The notes: a model not told the origin generated them from the letters alone. Shown: positions 34,121 to 43,323, numbered from the stretch's first letter. The stretch is 64,000 nucleotides of DNA from JAWLHU01 sp049324875 (GCA_049324875.1 JBMONC010000042.1:29462-93461), one strand, 5' to 3'. A program made the numbers and translations.

Positions 34121-34675
34121 TTACTTGCCGCTGCTGCGAAGGGGCAGCACCCCCGACATGACCTTCACCCCGCCGGGGTAGTGGATCTCGGCCCAGAAGG
34201 CCCGCTGGTTGCCGAAGGGCAGGGAGCCGGTCCAGGACCAGCCGTTGGCCCCGTTGGTGTCCTCGCCCAGCTGCTGCGGCCGGAAATCGTTGCCCGCCTC
34301 GGCCCAGAAGAAGACCACCTTGGACGCTCCGCTGTGCCCGGCCAACTTGTAGGTATGCTCGCCGTCCACCATCAGCCAGCCGCTCTCCGTGATGACGGCG
34401 GGCTCAATGGTAAACTCGGTCAGCGGGTGGTGGAGGAGGCGCACCTCCAGGGCCTTTTGCAGGTCCTCGGCCTGCCGTTGTTCATCCGTGCTCTTGAGCG
34501 TGACCTGATCAAGCTGGCTCTTCAGGTCGTTCCGCTCCTTCTCCAGTTTGGTGACTTGCTCCTGCAGCGCAGCGACCTGACTCCGCAGGTCCTCCTTCTC
34601 CGTGTCCTTCTTGCTGCAGCCCACCGAGAGCACCATCGCTGCGACCACCAGGGCCGCCAAAACAGCTCGCTTCAT
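34121..34675 (-). CDS. Lipoprotein with coiled-coil domain
   Basis: 184 residues from ATG 34675 (RBS GAAGGAG). A lipoprotein signal ends in LSVGC, giving a lipid-modified Cys at about residue 20. Residues 24-75 are a coiled coil (LRSQVAALQEQVTKLEKERNDL), and the C-terminal 100 residues form a beta-rich domain (VVFFWAEAGNDFRPQQLG, SWTGSLPFGNQRAFWAEIHYPGG) that I do not recognise. Likely attached to the outer face of the membrane. Function unknown. Confidence 0.75.
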   Translation of the reverse strand: MKRAVLAALVVAAMVLSVGCSKKDTEKEDLRSQVAALQEQVTKLEKERNDLKSQLDQVTLKSTDEQRQAEDLQKALEVRLLHHPLTEFTIEPAVITESGWLMVDGEHTYKLAGHSGASKVVFFWAEAGNDFRPQQLGEDTNGANGWSWTGSLPFGNQRAFWAEIHYPGGVKVMSGVLPLRSSGK

Positions 34676-34834
34676 CTTTACAACTCCTTCGCAGGTCAAG
34701 TCAGACATGTCCACCTGCTACCTACTATAACGACAGAATTCGCCGAAGGTCACGCTTCTTTTGTCGGATTTTCGTCAAATTGTGGTGGCATCAGCCTCCG
34801 AGCCCGTCCATAGACTGGGGCGGGAGGGGATTCC

Positions 34835-35716
34835 ATGTCCAGGCTGCAGGTCCGGAGGGCGCTCCAGGAGCGGTTTGACGAGGCGAGGTCTCGGTTGGAG
34901 ACCGCCTACGAGCAGTTCCGTGAGAGCAGGCTCTACGTCCAGACAGTCTGTACCGCCGTGCTGGTGGGGGCGGCCTGCCTGGTCCACCTGGCGCCGTACG
35001 GACCCCTCGCCCGGGCCCATGAAGCCCTGCGCTGGGCCGTTGCGGGGGATTACGACTTCGCCGGCAGGGCCGAACAGGCGAACCGCTGGGCGCGGGCGCA
35101 GGGGGGATGGCAGCCCGCCCTCGCCGGTCTCTGGCAGCAGGGGAACGCCCGGGTTCGCGACTGGGTTGGTCCTGTGGGAGCACGGGCCGGAGAGCCTGCC
35201 GCTGCCACCCCTCCGGCCGGGGCGGGGGAAGGGGGCAGAGAGGCGGTGCCCGGCGCCCGGGCAAGCGGTGAGGCCACACCCCAGAGCCCCGCATCGCCCC
35301 CGCTCTCCCTCCCCCCGCTCCAGCCGGTGGAGGGGAGCGTCCTCTGGGAGTACGGCTGGCTCCCTCAGGGGGTGGGTGAGGAGTTCCACGAGGGCATCGA
35401 CTTCGTCGCCGCCAGGGGCACCCCGGTGGTGGCGATCCTCGACGGCACGGTGGTCGCCATCCGTCCGGATAATCGGCTGGGCACGGTCATAGAGGTGAAG
35501 CACGGGGAGTTCGTCGCCGTCTACGCCCAGGTGGAGTCGGTCCTGGTCCGGGCGGGCGACACCGTCCGGCGGGGGCAGCCGATCGCAGCGGTGGCCCGCT
35601 CCACCGGCGCCGAGGAGAACATGACCCCCCATCTGCATTTCGAGATCAGGCCGGTGGGGAGCGGTGAACCGGTGGACCCCGCCTCCTATCTGGGACTGGG
35701 AGGGAAGCGACTCTGA
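34835..35716 (+). CDS. spoIVFA: SpoIVFA-like membrane protein with M23 (LytM) domain
   Basis: 293 residues. Cytoplasmic start, one membrane helix (about 36-55), long Ala/Pro/Gly-rich linker (100-165), and a C-terminal M23/LytM domain with FHEGIDF (His and Asp ligands) and PHLHFEIR (HxH). In Bacillus SpoIVFA holds and inhibits the SpoIVFB protease in the forespore membrane; the identity here rests on domain layout and the SpoIVFB gene immediately following. The full set of M23 zinc ligands is retained, unlike the degenerate LytM domains usual in sporulation scaffolds. Confidence 0.72.
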   Translation: MSRLQVRRALQERFDEARSRLETAYEQFRESRLYVQTVCTAVLVGAACLVHLAPYGPLARAHEALRWAVAGDYDFAGRAEQANRWARAQGGWQPALAGLWQQGNARVRDWVGPVGARAGEPAAATPPAGAGEGGREAVPGARASGEATPQSPASPPLSLPPLQPVEGSVLWEYGWLPQGVGEEFHEGIDFVAARGTPVVAILDGTVVAIRPDNRLGTVIEVKHGEFVAVYAQVESVLVRAGDTVRRGQPIAAVARSTGAEENMTPHLHFEIRPVGSGEPVDPASYLGLGGKRL

Positions 35717-36591
35717 GGCTGGGCCGAATCGCCGGCATGCGGGTGGAGGTGCACTGGCTCTTCCTCTTGATCCTGGTGGCTGCCTCCCTGGCCGGGTTTC
35801 ACGTGGAGGCGCTGATCCTCCTGGGCTCCCTCATCGCCCACGAGATCGCCCACCTGATGGTAGCCTGGGTGCTGGGCCTGGGCGTGGAGGAACTGCTCCT
35901 CACCCCCTTCGGGGGGATGGCCCGGTTGGACACCACCCTGGAGACCGATCCGCAGGCCGAGACGTCGGTCGCCCTGGCCGGGCCTTTTCAGTCCTTCTTT
36001 CTGGCCGGGCTGGCCGGCTTTCTCATGGGCGGTGAACTCTTCGATCAAGGCCACGTCCGGTTCTTCTTCGAGGTGAACGCCAACCTGGCCTTCTTTAACC
36101 TGATTCCGGCCCTGCCGCTGGATGGAGGGCGGGCCCTGCGCGGCCTGCTGGCCCAGCGGTGGGGCTACCGGCGTGTCACCCACTGGATGCACTGGCTGGG
36201 GCGGCTCTGCGGGGCCGCCATGGTGGGCGCGGCCCTGTTGGTTCTGACCAGGAGCGGCTCCTTTTTCGTCACCCCGATGGTGGGTGGTCTCTTTCTGGCG
36301 CTGGGCGCCGGCAGGGAGGTGGATCAGGCGATGTACCGCTCCTACCGCCAGTTCCTCCACAAGCGGGAGCGGCTGGCCCGCCGGCGAGTGATGCGGGCCG
36401 ATCAACTGGTGGTGGTGGAGGGAACCCGGATCGGCCAGGTCCTGGACCACCTGGCCGGGAGCCGCTACCACCTGGTCCTGGTGGTGGATAGAGGGCTGCG
36501 GCCCGTGGGAACGCTTCACGAATCGGAGCTGATGGATGCCTTCCAGGAGATCGGGCCCCACGCCACCGTCGAGCAGGTCCTGGAGCTGTAG
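35713..36591 (+). CDS. spoIVFB: SpoIVFB-like intramembrane zinc metalloprotease (M50)
   Basis: Site-2-protease family; in Bacillus it cleaves pro-sigma-K. Zinc motif HEIAH in the first helices and NLIPALPLDGGR (third ligand) later; six or so membrane helices, then a cytoplasmic CBS-like tail (RIGQVLDHLAGSRYHLVLVVDR...LMDAF). ATG 35737 is the first standard start, but the codons before it read LRLGRIAG, which matches the family start, and a GGGAGG precedes CTG 35713. I therefore give CTG 35713; ATG 35737 remains possible. It overlaps the SpoIVFA-like stop by 4 bases. Confidence 0.85.
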   Translation: MRLGRIAGMRVEVHWLFLLILVAASLAGFHVEALILLGSLIAHEIAHLMVAWVLGLGVEELLLTPFGGMARLDTTLETDPQAETSVALAGPFQSFFLAGLAGFLMGGELFDQGHVRFFFEVNANLAFFNLIPALPLDGGRALRGLLAQRWGYRRVTHWMHWLGRLCGAAMVGAALLVLTRSGSFFVTPMVGGLFLALGAGREVDQAMYRSYRQFLHKRERLARRRVMRADQLVVVEGTRIGQVLDHLAGSRYHLVLVVDRGLRPVGTLHESELMDAFQEIGPHATVEQVLEL

Positions 36592-36642
36592 CGAGGATGA
36601 AACAGACCGACCGGCGCCTCCGTCTATGTTCAGAGGTGGTGT

Positions 36643-37296
36643 GTGGTGACTCGCCTGCTGGTTGGACTTCTGATCCTCTCCCTCTGCCTCCTGCCGCCGG
36701 CCCCGGCGAGCGCCTGCTCGCCTGCCGCGTGGGATGCGCGCGAGATCCTGGCCGAGAGCAAGGCCATCCTGCTGGGCACCGTCACCCGGGTCTCGAAGGA
36801 TGGCCGGTGGGCGACCCTGGAGGTGGAGCGGTACGTGGGCCCGGGCGCTGCTCCGCGCCTGGTCGAGTTGTCGCCCACGGTGGACAGCCGGGCTCCTCGC
36901 CCCGAGGGAGAGGAGCGCATCGGGCCGGACCGGGCGATCATCCCGGCGTGCCCGGACATCTCGGTCCGGTTTGAGCGGGGCAGGCGCTACGTGGTTGGGC
37001 TGGGGGAGATCGCCCCGCCCAGCCTGATCCGCCCCTCCGGGCGGACCGCCTTCCCGGTCGACGAGCAGGGGCGGGTGCTGGTCACGATCTACGGCGACAA
37101 GGAACCGGCGGAACAGTTCCTGGCTGCGGTGGCCGCCGGGAAGGGGCTGGCTCTGCAGGAGGCCGAAGCAGGGGCGCCGGCCTGGCGGCAGCCCGGGGGG
37201 GCGGCCATCTGGTTCTACCTGGCGGGCGCCGGGCTGCTCCTGGCCGGGTCCGCCCCCTGGGTGGCCCGCCTCCTGCGCCGGCCTGAGCCCCGCTGA
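36643..37296 (+). CDS. Exported, C-terminally anchored hypothetical protein
   Basis: 217 residues, GTG start. Signal peptide (1-24, cleavage after ASA before CSPAAWDA), an extracellular beta-rich domain of about 130 residues, and a C-terminal membrane helix (IWFYLAGAGLLLAGSAPWVARLL) followed by basic residues. The N-terminal cysteine after cleavage, the segment ILLGTVTRVS and the later ACPDISVRFERGRRYVVGL recall TIMP/NTR-like domains, but this is weak. Function unknown. Confidence 0.7.
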   Translation: MVTRLLVGLLILSLCLLPPAPASACSPAAWDAREILAESKAILLGTVTRVSKDGRWATLEVERYVGPGAAPRLVELSPTVDSRAPRPEGEERIGPDRAIIPACPDISVRFERGRRYVVGLGEIAPPSLIRPSGRTAFPVDEQGRVLVTIYGDKEPAEQFLAAVAAGKGLALQEAEAGAPAWRQPGGAAIWFYLAGAGLLLAGSAPWVARLLRRPEPR

Positions 37297-37301
37297 AGCA
37301 G

Positions 37302-37334
37302 AACCCGCCGGAGCCTCGCTCCAGCGGGTTTTTT
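37302..37334. terminator. Bidirectional terminator
   Basis: AACCCGCCGGAGC / GCTCCAGCGGGTT with one mismatch, followed by TTTTTT on the plus strand, between convergent genes. Confidence 0.85.
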
Positions 37335-37804
37335 CATCGCTTCACGCGCACATCGATCAGCAGTTCGGGCTGCAGGCTCCAGGTCATCCGCAGCAGGATT
37401 CCCTCGGCCTCCTTGCTCAGGAAAAGGGTGTAGCTGCGGCTGCGGTAGAGGTAGATCGGGCCGGCGAAGCCGGGCACCTCCCTGGTCTCGCCGATCCGCT
37501 CCCACCCCGCCAGCCCCAGCGCCTCATCGTAGAAGGTCCGAGCCTCCTCGTAGGTGGCGGCAGACGGCTGGAGCCGCTCCCAGAGGATTCGCTCGGCCGA
37601 CTCCTCCATCAGCGGTTCGGGCGCCTCCGACCCGGGGAAGGGCGGGATGCGGGTCCAGCGGTAAGCCATCTCCTCCCGGTGGGCTGCGATCACCTCCGGC
37701 CCTGCCACCTCCGGGTTCCCCTCGGAGAAGGTCCGGAAGAGGAAGTAGCCCAGTACCAGAAGCAGGAGCAGCCCATATCCGCGGTTTCGCCGGGGCAGAT
37801 CCAT
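37334..37804 (-). CDS. Membrane-anchored hypothetical protein, 156 residues
   Basis: Not recognised. ATG 37804 is taken because MDLPRRNRGYG is followed directly by a membrane helix (LLLLLVLGYFLF) as in a signal anchor; the longer frame adds non-conserved residues and runs into the neighbouring promoter region. The extracellular part (about 120 residues) ends with LYRSRSYTLFLSKEAEGILLRMTWSLQPEL, which looks like a beta sheet. It is divergent from the radical SAM gene. Confidence 0.65.
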   Translation of the reverse strand: MDLPRRNRGYGLLLLLVLGYFLFRTFSEGNPEVAGPEVIAAHREEMAYRWTRIPPFPGSEAPEPLMEESAERILWERLQPSAATYEEARTFYDEALGLAGWERIGETREVPGFAGPIYLYRSRSYTLFLSKEAEGILLRMTWSLQPELLIDVRVKR

Positions 37805-37926
37805 CGTCACAACACCTCGTTCTGGACAGTTCGAAATGCGAAGGGCAATCTCCTCCGGTTTACTTGCGGCCAACTTTCTCGTAACATCAGTAAGTGATCG
37901 GGAACACTCTGGAAAGGGGTGGGAGA

Positions 37927-39831
37927 ATGACCCTGCGCGCACAGATCGAGAAGATCCTCCCCCAGGTTTCCAAGCCGTCCCGTTACACGGGCGGCGAGTG
38001 GAACGCCGTGGTGAAGGATCACACCGCCGTCGATGTGAAGGTCGCCTGGACCTTTCCCGATAGCTATGAGGTGGGCATGTCGCACCTGGGCTCGCTGATC
38101 ATGTACCACCAGATCAACCAGCGGGCCGACGCCCTCTGCGAGCGGGCCTATGCCCCCTGGCCGGACATGGAGCAGAAGATGCGGGAGGAGGGAATTCCGC
38201 TCTTCACCCTGGAGAGCTGGACCCCGGCGGGCGAGTTCGATATCCTGGCCTTCCCGCTGCTCTACGAGCTTACCTATACCAATGTCTTCACCTGTCTGGA
38301 CCTCGCCGGCGTGCCGCTCTTTGCCAAGGACCGGACTGAGGCCCACCCGCTGGTGATCGCCGGCGGCCCCTGCGTCTTCAACTGCGAGCCGCTGGCCCCC
38401 TTCCTGGACGTGGCGGTGCTGGGCGACGGCGAGCATGTGATCCACGAGATCCTGGATCTCTACAAGGCCTGGAAGGCCGAGGGCCGGAAGGATCGCCGGG
38501 AGCTGCTCCGCCGGATGGCGCAGATCACCGGCTGCTACGTCCCCGGCTTCTACGCCGTCGACTACAACCCCGACGGGACGATCCAGCGCTACCGGGTGGT
38601 GGAGGAGGGGGTCCCCGCCGTGGTGGAGCGGGCCACGGTGAAGGACCTGGACGAGGTTGACTTCCCCACGGCGCCCATCGTCCCCAACATGGATATCGTC
38701 TTTGACCGGGCGCAGGTGGAGGTCTTCCGGGGCTGCACCCGCGGCTGCCGCTTCTGCCACGCGGGCATGGTGACACGCCCGGTGCGGGAGCGCTCCCCGG
38801 AGAAGGTGCAGCAGCTGGCCCGGGAGATGGTGAAGAACACCGGCTACAACGAGCTCTCCCTGGTCTCGCTCTCCACGGCGGACTACACCGATATCCAGAG
38901 CACGGTCAACCTCCTCTCCACCGAGATGCAGTGCACCGGGGTCAACGTCTCCCTGCCCTCCACCCGGGTGGACGCCTTCTCGGTCAGCCTGGCCGACGCC
39001 GTCAACAAGGTGCGGAAGGGTTCGATCACCCTCGCCCCCGAGGGCGGCTCCGCCCGGATGCGCCGGGTGATCAACAAGACCGTCTCGGACAAGGATATTC
39101 GGGACGCCTTCCGGGCCGCCTTCGAGAGCGGCTACCGGTCGGTCAAGCTCTACTTCATCCTGGGGCTGCCCACCGAGACCGATGAGGATCTGGTCGCCAT
39201 CGCCGAGAAGGGCAAGTGGGCGCTGGAGGTGGCGGAGGAGGTGCTGGGCCGGCAGGAGGCCCGCAACGTGCGGGTGACCATCTCGGTCTCGGTATTCGTG
39301 CCGAAGCCGCACACCCCCTTCCAGTTCGAGCCGCAGCCGGACCACGCCGAGATCCGTCGCCGCCAGCAGGTGGTCAAGTGGGCTCTGAAGGACCGGCGGA
39401 TCGAGTACAAGTACCACCCCTCCGACTCCAGCCACCTGGAGGCGCTGCTCTCCCTGGGCGACCGGCGGGTGGCGGCGGCGCTCCTCCGGGCCTGGGAGAT
39501 GGGCGCCCGCTTCGACGGCTGGACCGAGCACTTCGACTACCAGCGCTGGCTCCGGGCCTGTGAGGAGACCGGCGTGGATATCGGCTTCTACGCCCACCGG
39601 CGGAAGGGCTATGGCGAGGTCTTCGCCTGGGACCACCTCTTCGCCGGCGTCACCCGGGAGTGGCTGATCGACGACCACAAGCGGGCGATGAACGAGATCG
39701 AGGTGGAGGACTGCCGCTGGGAGAACTGCGACGTCTGCGGCGCCTGCATGCAGTTCAACGTCCTGCCGGTGCTGAAGCCGGCCGGGGCCGCCGCCTTTGT
39801 GAGGGAGGATGACCTTGAGGTTACGGGTTAG
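37927..39831 (+). CDS. TIGR03960-type B12-binding radical SAM protein
   Basis: 634 residues from ATG 37927. Contains an N-terminal B12-binding-like domain (about 50-200) and a radical SAM domain with the cluster motif CTRGCRFCHAG at about 275. SAM-binding segment ITLAPEGGSARMRRVINK follows. The C-terminal CRWENCDVCGAC adds further cysteines. Family members usually sit beside the TIGR03936 protein and ribonuclease G; here the TIGR03936 gene follows with a short overlap. The reaction is unknown. Confidence 0.9.
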   Translation: MTLRAQIEKILPQVSKPSRYTGGEWNAVVKDHTAVDVKVAWTFPDSYEVGMSHLGSLIMYHQINQRADALCERAYAPWPDMEQKMREEGIPLFTLESWTPAGEFDILAFPLLYELTYTNVFTCLDLAGVPLFAKDRTEAHPLVIAGGPCVFNCEPLAPFLDVAVLGDGEHVIHEILDLYKAWKAEGRKDRRELLRRMAQITGCYVPGFYAVDYNPDGTIQRYRVVEEGVPAVVERATVKDLDEVDFPTAPIVPNMDIVFDRAQVEVFRGCTRGCRFCHAGMVTRPVRERSPEKVQQLAREMVKNTGYNELSLVSLSTADYTDIQSTVNLLSTEMQCTGVNVSLPSTRVDAFSVSLADAVNKVRKGSITLAPEGGSARMRRVINKTVSDKDIRDAFRAAFESGYRSVKLYFILGLPTETDEDLVAIAEKGKWALEVAEEVLGRQEARNVRVTISVSVFVPKPHTPFQFEPQPDHAEIRRRQQVVKWALKDRRIEYKYHPSDSSHLEALLSLGDRRVAAALLRAWEMGARFDGWTEHFDYQRWLRACEETGVDIGFYAHRRKGYGEVFAWDHLFAGVTREWLIDDHKRAMNEIEVEDCRWENCDVCGACMQFNVLPVLKPAGAAAFVREDDLEVTG

Positions 39832-40498
39832 GCTGTCCAAGACCGGGCTGGCCCGCTTCTTCTCGCACCTGGACCTGCAGCGCACCCTGGAGCGCAGCCT
39901 CCGGCGGGCCGGCCTGCCCATTGCCTACTCCCAGGGGTTCAACCCGCACCCGCGCATCAGCTTCGCCTCCGCCCTGGCCACGGGGACAAGCAGCGATGGC
40001 GAGTTCATCGACGTGGAGCTGGTGGAGCCGATGGACCCGGCCGAGTTCGTGGCCCAGGCCAACGCCGCCTGCCCCCAGGGGCTCCGGCTGCTGGAGGCCC
40101 GGGTGGCGCCGGATGGCAAGGGCGACTCGCTCCAGGCGCTGCTCAACGCCGCCGAGTACCGGATCACCCTGGCGGGGGCTGAGCCCGGTCCCCTGCGGTC
40201 GGCGGTGGAGGCGCTGCTGGCAGCCGAGCTGCTGGAGGTGACCAAGGAGGGGCGGACCGGCCCCCGGCCGGTCAACATCCGCCCCCAGGTCTACGCCCTG
40301 GAGCTGACCGGCCCCGCCGAGCTGCGGGCGCTGGTGCAGACCGGTCCCCAGGGCAACCTGAAGCCCGAGGACCTGATCGCCGGCCTGCGCACCCTGGCCC
40401 CCGGCCTGGAGGGGCTGGAGATCACCGGCACCCACCGGCTGATGCTCTACCGGCGCGACCTCGAGACCGGCGCCCTGGTCGAACCCTGGTCCCTGTAA
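39809..40498 (+). CDS. TIGR03936-type (DUF2344) radical-SAM-associated protein
   Basis: 229 residues. Start region LRVRLSKTGLARFFSHLDLQRTLERSLRRAGLPIAYSQGFNPHPRISFA is diagnostic of DUF2344. It overlaps the radical SAM gene by 23 bases, so they are translated together. In many clostridia the domain is fused to the radical SAM protein; here it is separate. Function unknown. Confidence 0.9.
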   Translation: MTLRLRVRLSKTGLARFFSHLDLQRTLERSLRRAGLPIAYSQGFNPHPRISFASALATGTSSDGEFIDVELVEPMDPAEFVAQANAACPQGLRLLEARVAPDGKGDSLQALLNAAEYRITLAGAEPGPLRSAVEALLAAELLEVTKEGRTGPRPVNIRPQVYALELTGPAELRALVQTGPQGNLKPEDLIAGLRTLAPGLEGLEITGTHRLMLYRRDLETGALVEPWSL

Positions 40499-40512
40499 AG
40501 GAGGAAGGTGCC

Positions 40513-40872
40513 TTGCCGGTTTCTGGCTACTCATCGATCTGGTATCCGGTGGCCGCCTGGGAGGCCGCGAAGCGCTTCTACAGCGAGGGGCTGGGGCTGC
40601 CCCTGCTCCAGGTGAGCGATGAGGATGGGTGGGCGCTGCTGGCCGTGCCGGGGGGAGGCCCCCCCTTCTTCCTGGTGCGCAAACCCGCCCGGGCCGGCGG
40701 CAGCGGCGGCCCGGTGCTGGGGCTGACCGTCACCGACCTGCCGGCGCTGCTGGAGCAGGTGGTCGCCTGCGGCGGGCGGGTCGACCCGCTGGTCCAGGAG
40801 GGGTCCGGCGTCCGCATCACCACCATCTACGACCCCGACGGCAACCTGCTGGAGCTGACCGAAGCTCCCTGA
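40513..40872 (+). CDS. VOC-family (glyoxalase/bleomycin resistance fold) protein
   Basis: 119 residues, TTG start with AGGAGG seven bases before. WYPVAAWEAAKRFYSEGLGLPLL and TTIYDPDGNLLELTEA are the two halves of the vicinal-oxygen-chelate fold; the Glu in LLELTE is a metal ligand position. Its last 46 bases overlap the 3' end of the convergent serine protease gene. Substrate unknown. Confidence 0.82.
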   Translation: MPVSGYSSIWYPVAAWEAAKRFYSEGLGLPLLQVSDEDGWALLAVPGGGPPFFLVRKPARAGGSGGPVLGLTVTDLPALLEQVVACGGRVDPLVQEGSGVRITTIYDPDGNLLELTEAP

Positions 40873-41759
40873 ATCCCGTCCGGTTCCGCCGCCCGCTTCC
40901 GGCCCGGCAGCCACTGGACCGGACGGAACCGCCCCCCGGCGGGGAAGAGCTCCAGCAGCTGGTACGCCTCCTCCGGCACGTCCGTGGAGACCTTCAGCCC
41001 CATATCCCGCAGCGCCTCCCAGGTGAGCGGGTAACCGTGGGTCCACCGCCCCTGCGTCATCGTCCGGGCGATCTCCCGGGCCTTCTCCGCCCCCAGCCGC
41101 TCCTCCATCAGGTCGCAGAGGTGCTGCTCCATCTCCCGGAGGATCTTCTCCGCCTGGTCCACCAGGATCCAGGTCTCGTCCTCGATCTCATCGCGCGACT
41201 TCTCCCGCACCACCCGCAAGACCGAAGCCATCGCCACCTGCCCCTTCAGGCTGACCGTTTGCGGGTCGACCGGCCCCAGGACGGCGTTCCGGTCCATGAT
41301 GATCTCGTCGGCGGCCAGCGAGAGGAAGGTACCGCCCGACATCGCCCAGTGGGGGACGATCACCCGGACCGGGGCCGGGTGGTTCTTCAGCGCCCGGGCG
41401 ATCTGCGCCGAGGAAAGAATCAGCCCGCCCGGGGTGTGGAGCAGCAGGTCGATCGGCCTCTCCGGAGGCGTCTCCCGGATGATCTTCAGGATCGTCTCCG
41501 ACTCAAAGAGCCCGATGGAGCCGCCCCCGCGGATCAGGGCCAGGGGGCCGCCGCCCCGGTGGATCATGGCGATCACCCGGGAGCCCCGCCGCTCCTCCAG
41601 CCGCTGGATCAGCCGCCGGCGCCGCCGGGCCATGCGGATCGAAGGCAGGCGGTAGAGAAACAGGAGCAGCATCACCAGCAGGAGCCAGGGGAGCCAGCCC
41701 GCAAGCCTGGCCAACATCTCAAGGAACGCGACCGTGAAGACCGAGGACAGCCTCTCCAT
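40827..41759 (-). CDS. SDH-type (Clp-fold) membrane serine protease
   Basis: 310 residues from ATG 41759. One N-terminal membrane helix (LARLAGWLPWLLLVMLLLFLYRL), then a ClpP/crotonase-fold domain of the serine dehydrogenase proteinase family (PF01972): HTPGGLILSSAQIARAL, catalytic Ser in HWAMSGGTFLSLAADEI and acidic residue in LGPVDPQT. The family degrades or processes membrane proteins and resembles archaeal and bacterial signal peptide peptidases. Its 3' end overlaps the VOC gene. Confidence 0.85.
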   Translation of the reverse strand: MERLSSVFTVAFLEMLARLAGWLPWLLLVMLLLFLYRLPSIRMARRRRRLIQRLEERRGSRVIAMIHRGGGPLALIRGGGSIGLFESETILKIIRETPPERPIDLLLHTPGGLILSSAQIARALKNHPAPVRVIVPHWAMSGGTFLSLAADEIIMDRNAVLGPVDPQTVSLKGQVAMASVLRVVREKSRDEIEDETWILVDQAEKILREMEQHLCDLMEERLGAEKAREIARTMTQGRWTHGYPLTWEALRDMGLKVSTDVPEEAYQLLELFPAGGRFRPVQWLPGRKRAAEPDGIQGASVSSSRLPSGS

Positions 41760-41908
41760 TCGGATCCCTCCCTCTGCTTGCGACTTCGCTGCCCCGGAGC
41801 GGGCTCCTTCTTGCCTGAAGGGCCTGGCTCCCACCGAAACGTCGAACCTGGTGAGCGGATTGAGACATCCTAGTAGTGAGAGGATTCCCCGGAAAGGAAG
41901 GACTTCAC

Positions 41909-42298
41909 ATGGAAGAGCGCGAGAAGCTTGAGAAGATGGATCTGCTCCGCACCCGGTTCAACGTCTCCTACGCCCGGGCGAGGGAGGTGCTGGAGGCGAA
42001 CCAGTGGGATCTGATCGCTGCCACCGTCGCCCTGGAGCAGGAGCAGAAGAACGAGTACCGGGGCTTCACCGAGGAGCTGAAGGTGACCGGTGCCGATCTG
42101 GTGGATACCCTGAAGAAGCTGCTGCACGAGGGGAACATCAACCGGATCATCGTGCGGGACCCCAAGGGGATCGAACTGCTCAACCTGCCGGTGAACGGCG
42201 TGCTGGTGGTCACCCTGCTCCTCCCCATCCTGACGGCGCTGGGCGCCGTCGTGGCGGTGGCGATGGATTACACCGTGGTGGTGGAGCGGAACGGCTGA
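41909..42298 (+). CDS. DUF4342 domain protein with UBA-like helix bundle
   Basis: 129 residues. Residues 1-45 resemble a UBA/TS-N domain (LLRTRFNVSYARAREVLEANQWDLIAATVAL), residues 50-80 are amphipathic helix (LVDTLKKLLHEGNINRIIVRD), and a membrane helix ends the protein (VLVVTLLLPILTALGAVVAVAM). This is the DUF4342 arrangement. ATG 41909 has GGAAAGGAAGG upstream. Function unknown. Confidence 0.82.
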   Translation: MEEREKLEKMDLLRTRFNVSYARAREVLEANQWDLIAATVALEQEQKNEYRGFTEELKVTGADLVDTLKKLLHEGNINRIIVRDPKGIELLNLPVNGVLVVTLLLPILTALGAVVAVAMDYTVVVERNG

Positions 42299-42303
42299 CG
42301 AGG

Positions 42304-42336
42304 AAACCCCCGGCTGTGGGTGCAGCCGGGGGTTTT
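42304..42336. terminator. Bidirectional terminator
   Basis: AAACCCCCGGCT / AGCCGGGGGTTTT stem with an 8-base loop between convergent genes. Confidence 0.88.
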
Positions 42337-42347
42337 CCGCGCCGGAG

Positions 42348-42812
42348 CTACTTGACCGGCAGGGGTGGGCCTACAATCTCCATGCCGTGGGCTCGGAAGA
42401 GCGGCTGCAGCCTCTCCGGGGAGGGTATCCCCTCGATCTGGCTGAGATTCCGCAGGAACTCGTCCATCCTCCCTGCGGGCTGAAACCCGATGAGCAGCCT
42501 CCCCTGACCATCGCCGACGTGTGCCCAAACATGGGGCACGCCCCGAGGTGCCAGCGCCGAGTCGCCGGGCCTTAGCTGGTACCGCTGCTCCCCCACCTCC
42601 AGGACGTACTCCCCCTCAAGCACGTAGAACCACTCCTCCTGGCTGTGGTGAATGTGGCGCGGGGGGCCGCCCTTGTGCGGATCGGTGTGCTCAATGACAA
42701 ACAGACCGCCTTCGGTCTCCTGGGGCGACACCTTCGTGTCAATGGCAAGACCGTTCAGCACGTAACGGCGTGCGCTGAAGCGGTCCTGACCAGCGGGAAC
42801 CATCGGGATCAT
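42348..42812 (-). CDS. Cupin-domain protein
   Basis: 154 residues. Single cupin with the two metal-binding motifs: RHIHHSQEEWFYVLEGEYVLEV (HxH...E...G) and LRPGDSALAPRGVPHVWAH (PGD...PxxxxH). Start ATG 42812 has GGGGAGGGGG upstream. The family includes small-molecule dioxygenases, isomerases and regulators; no context to choose between them. Confidence 0.82.
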   Translation of the reverse strand: MIPMVPAGQDRFSARRYVLNGLAIDTKVSPQETEGGLFVIEHTDPHKGGPPRHIHHSQEEWFYVLEGEYVLEVGEQRYQLRPGDSALAPRGVPHVWAHVGDGQGRLLIGFQPAGRMDEFLRNLSQIEGIPSPERLQPLFRAHGMEIVGPPLPVK

Positions 42813-43323
42813 CTTCCCATCCCCCTCCCCTTTGTCGCCGGAAACGCCCGAATAGTCCGGCGAGGGAGGGAGTTCAACAGGAGCGTCAACAAATCCTTCC
42901 GTGTAGGGTGTTACCCAGGCGTCCAGACGGCTGCGTAGTCCCGGACGAACTGGGCCATGGACAGCGGCTCCCGCCCCAGGATCCGCCCCAGGTCATCGGT
43001 CACGTCGGCCGAGAGGCCCAGCCGGGCCATCACGTACATCATCGTCGTCAGGTTGATGATCCCCTCCGGAGCGCCCAGCGAGCGCATCAGCCGCCGGTAC
43101 CGGAAGACCGAGGGGCGGGTGTAGCGAATCGGCCGGTTCAGCTCCCGGGCGAAGATGGCGGCGACCTGGTCGAAGTCGTAGGCCTTCTCGGTCAGGGTGT
43201 AGGCCTTGTTCCGGTGCTCCTCGCCCATCAGGGCGATGGCGCCGGCGGCGCCGATATCCCGGGAGTCGATCCAGCTCATACGGGCCCGCCCCACGGGCAG
43301 GGCGACCTCACCGGTCTCCCGGA

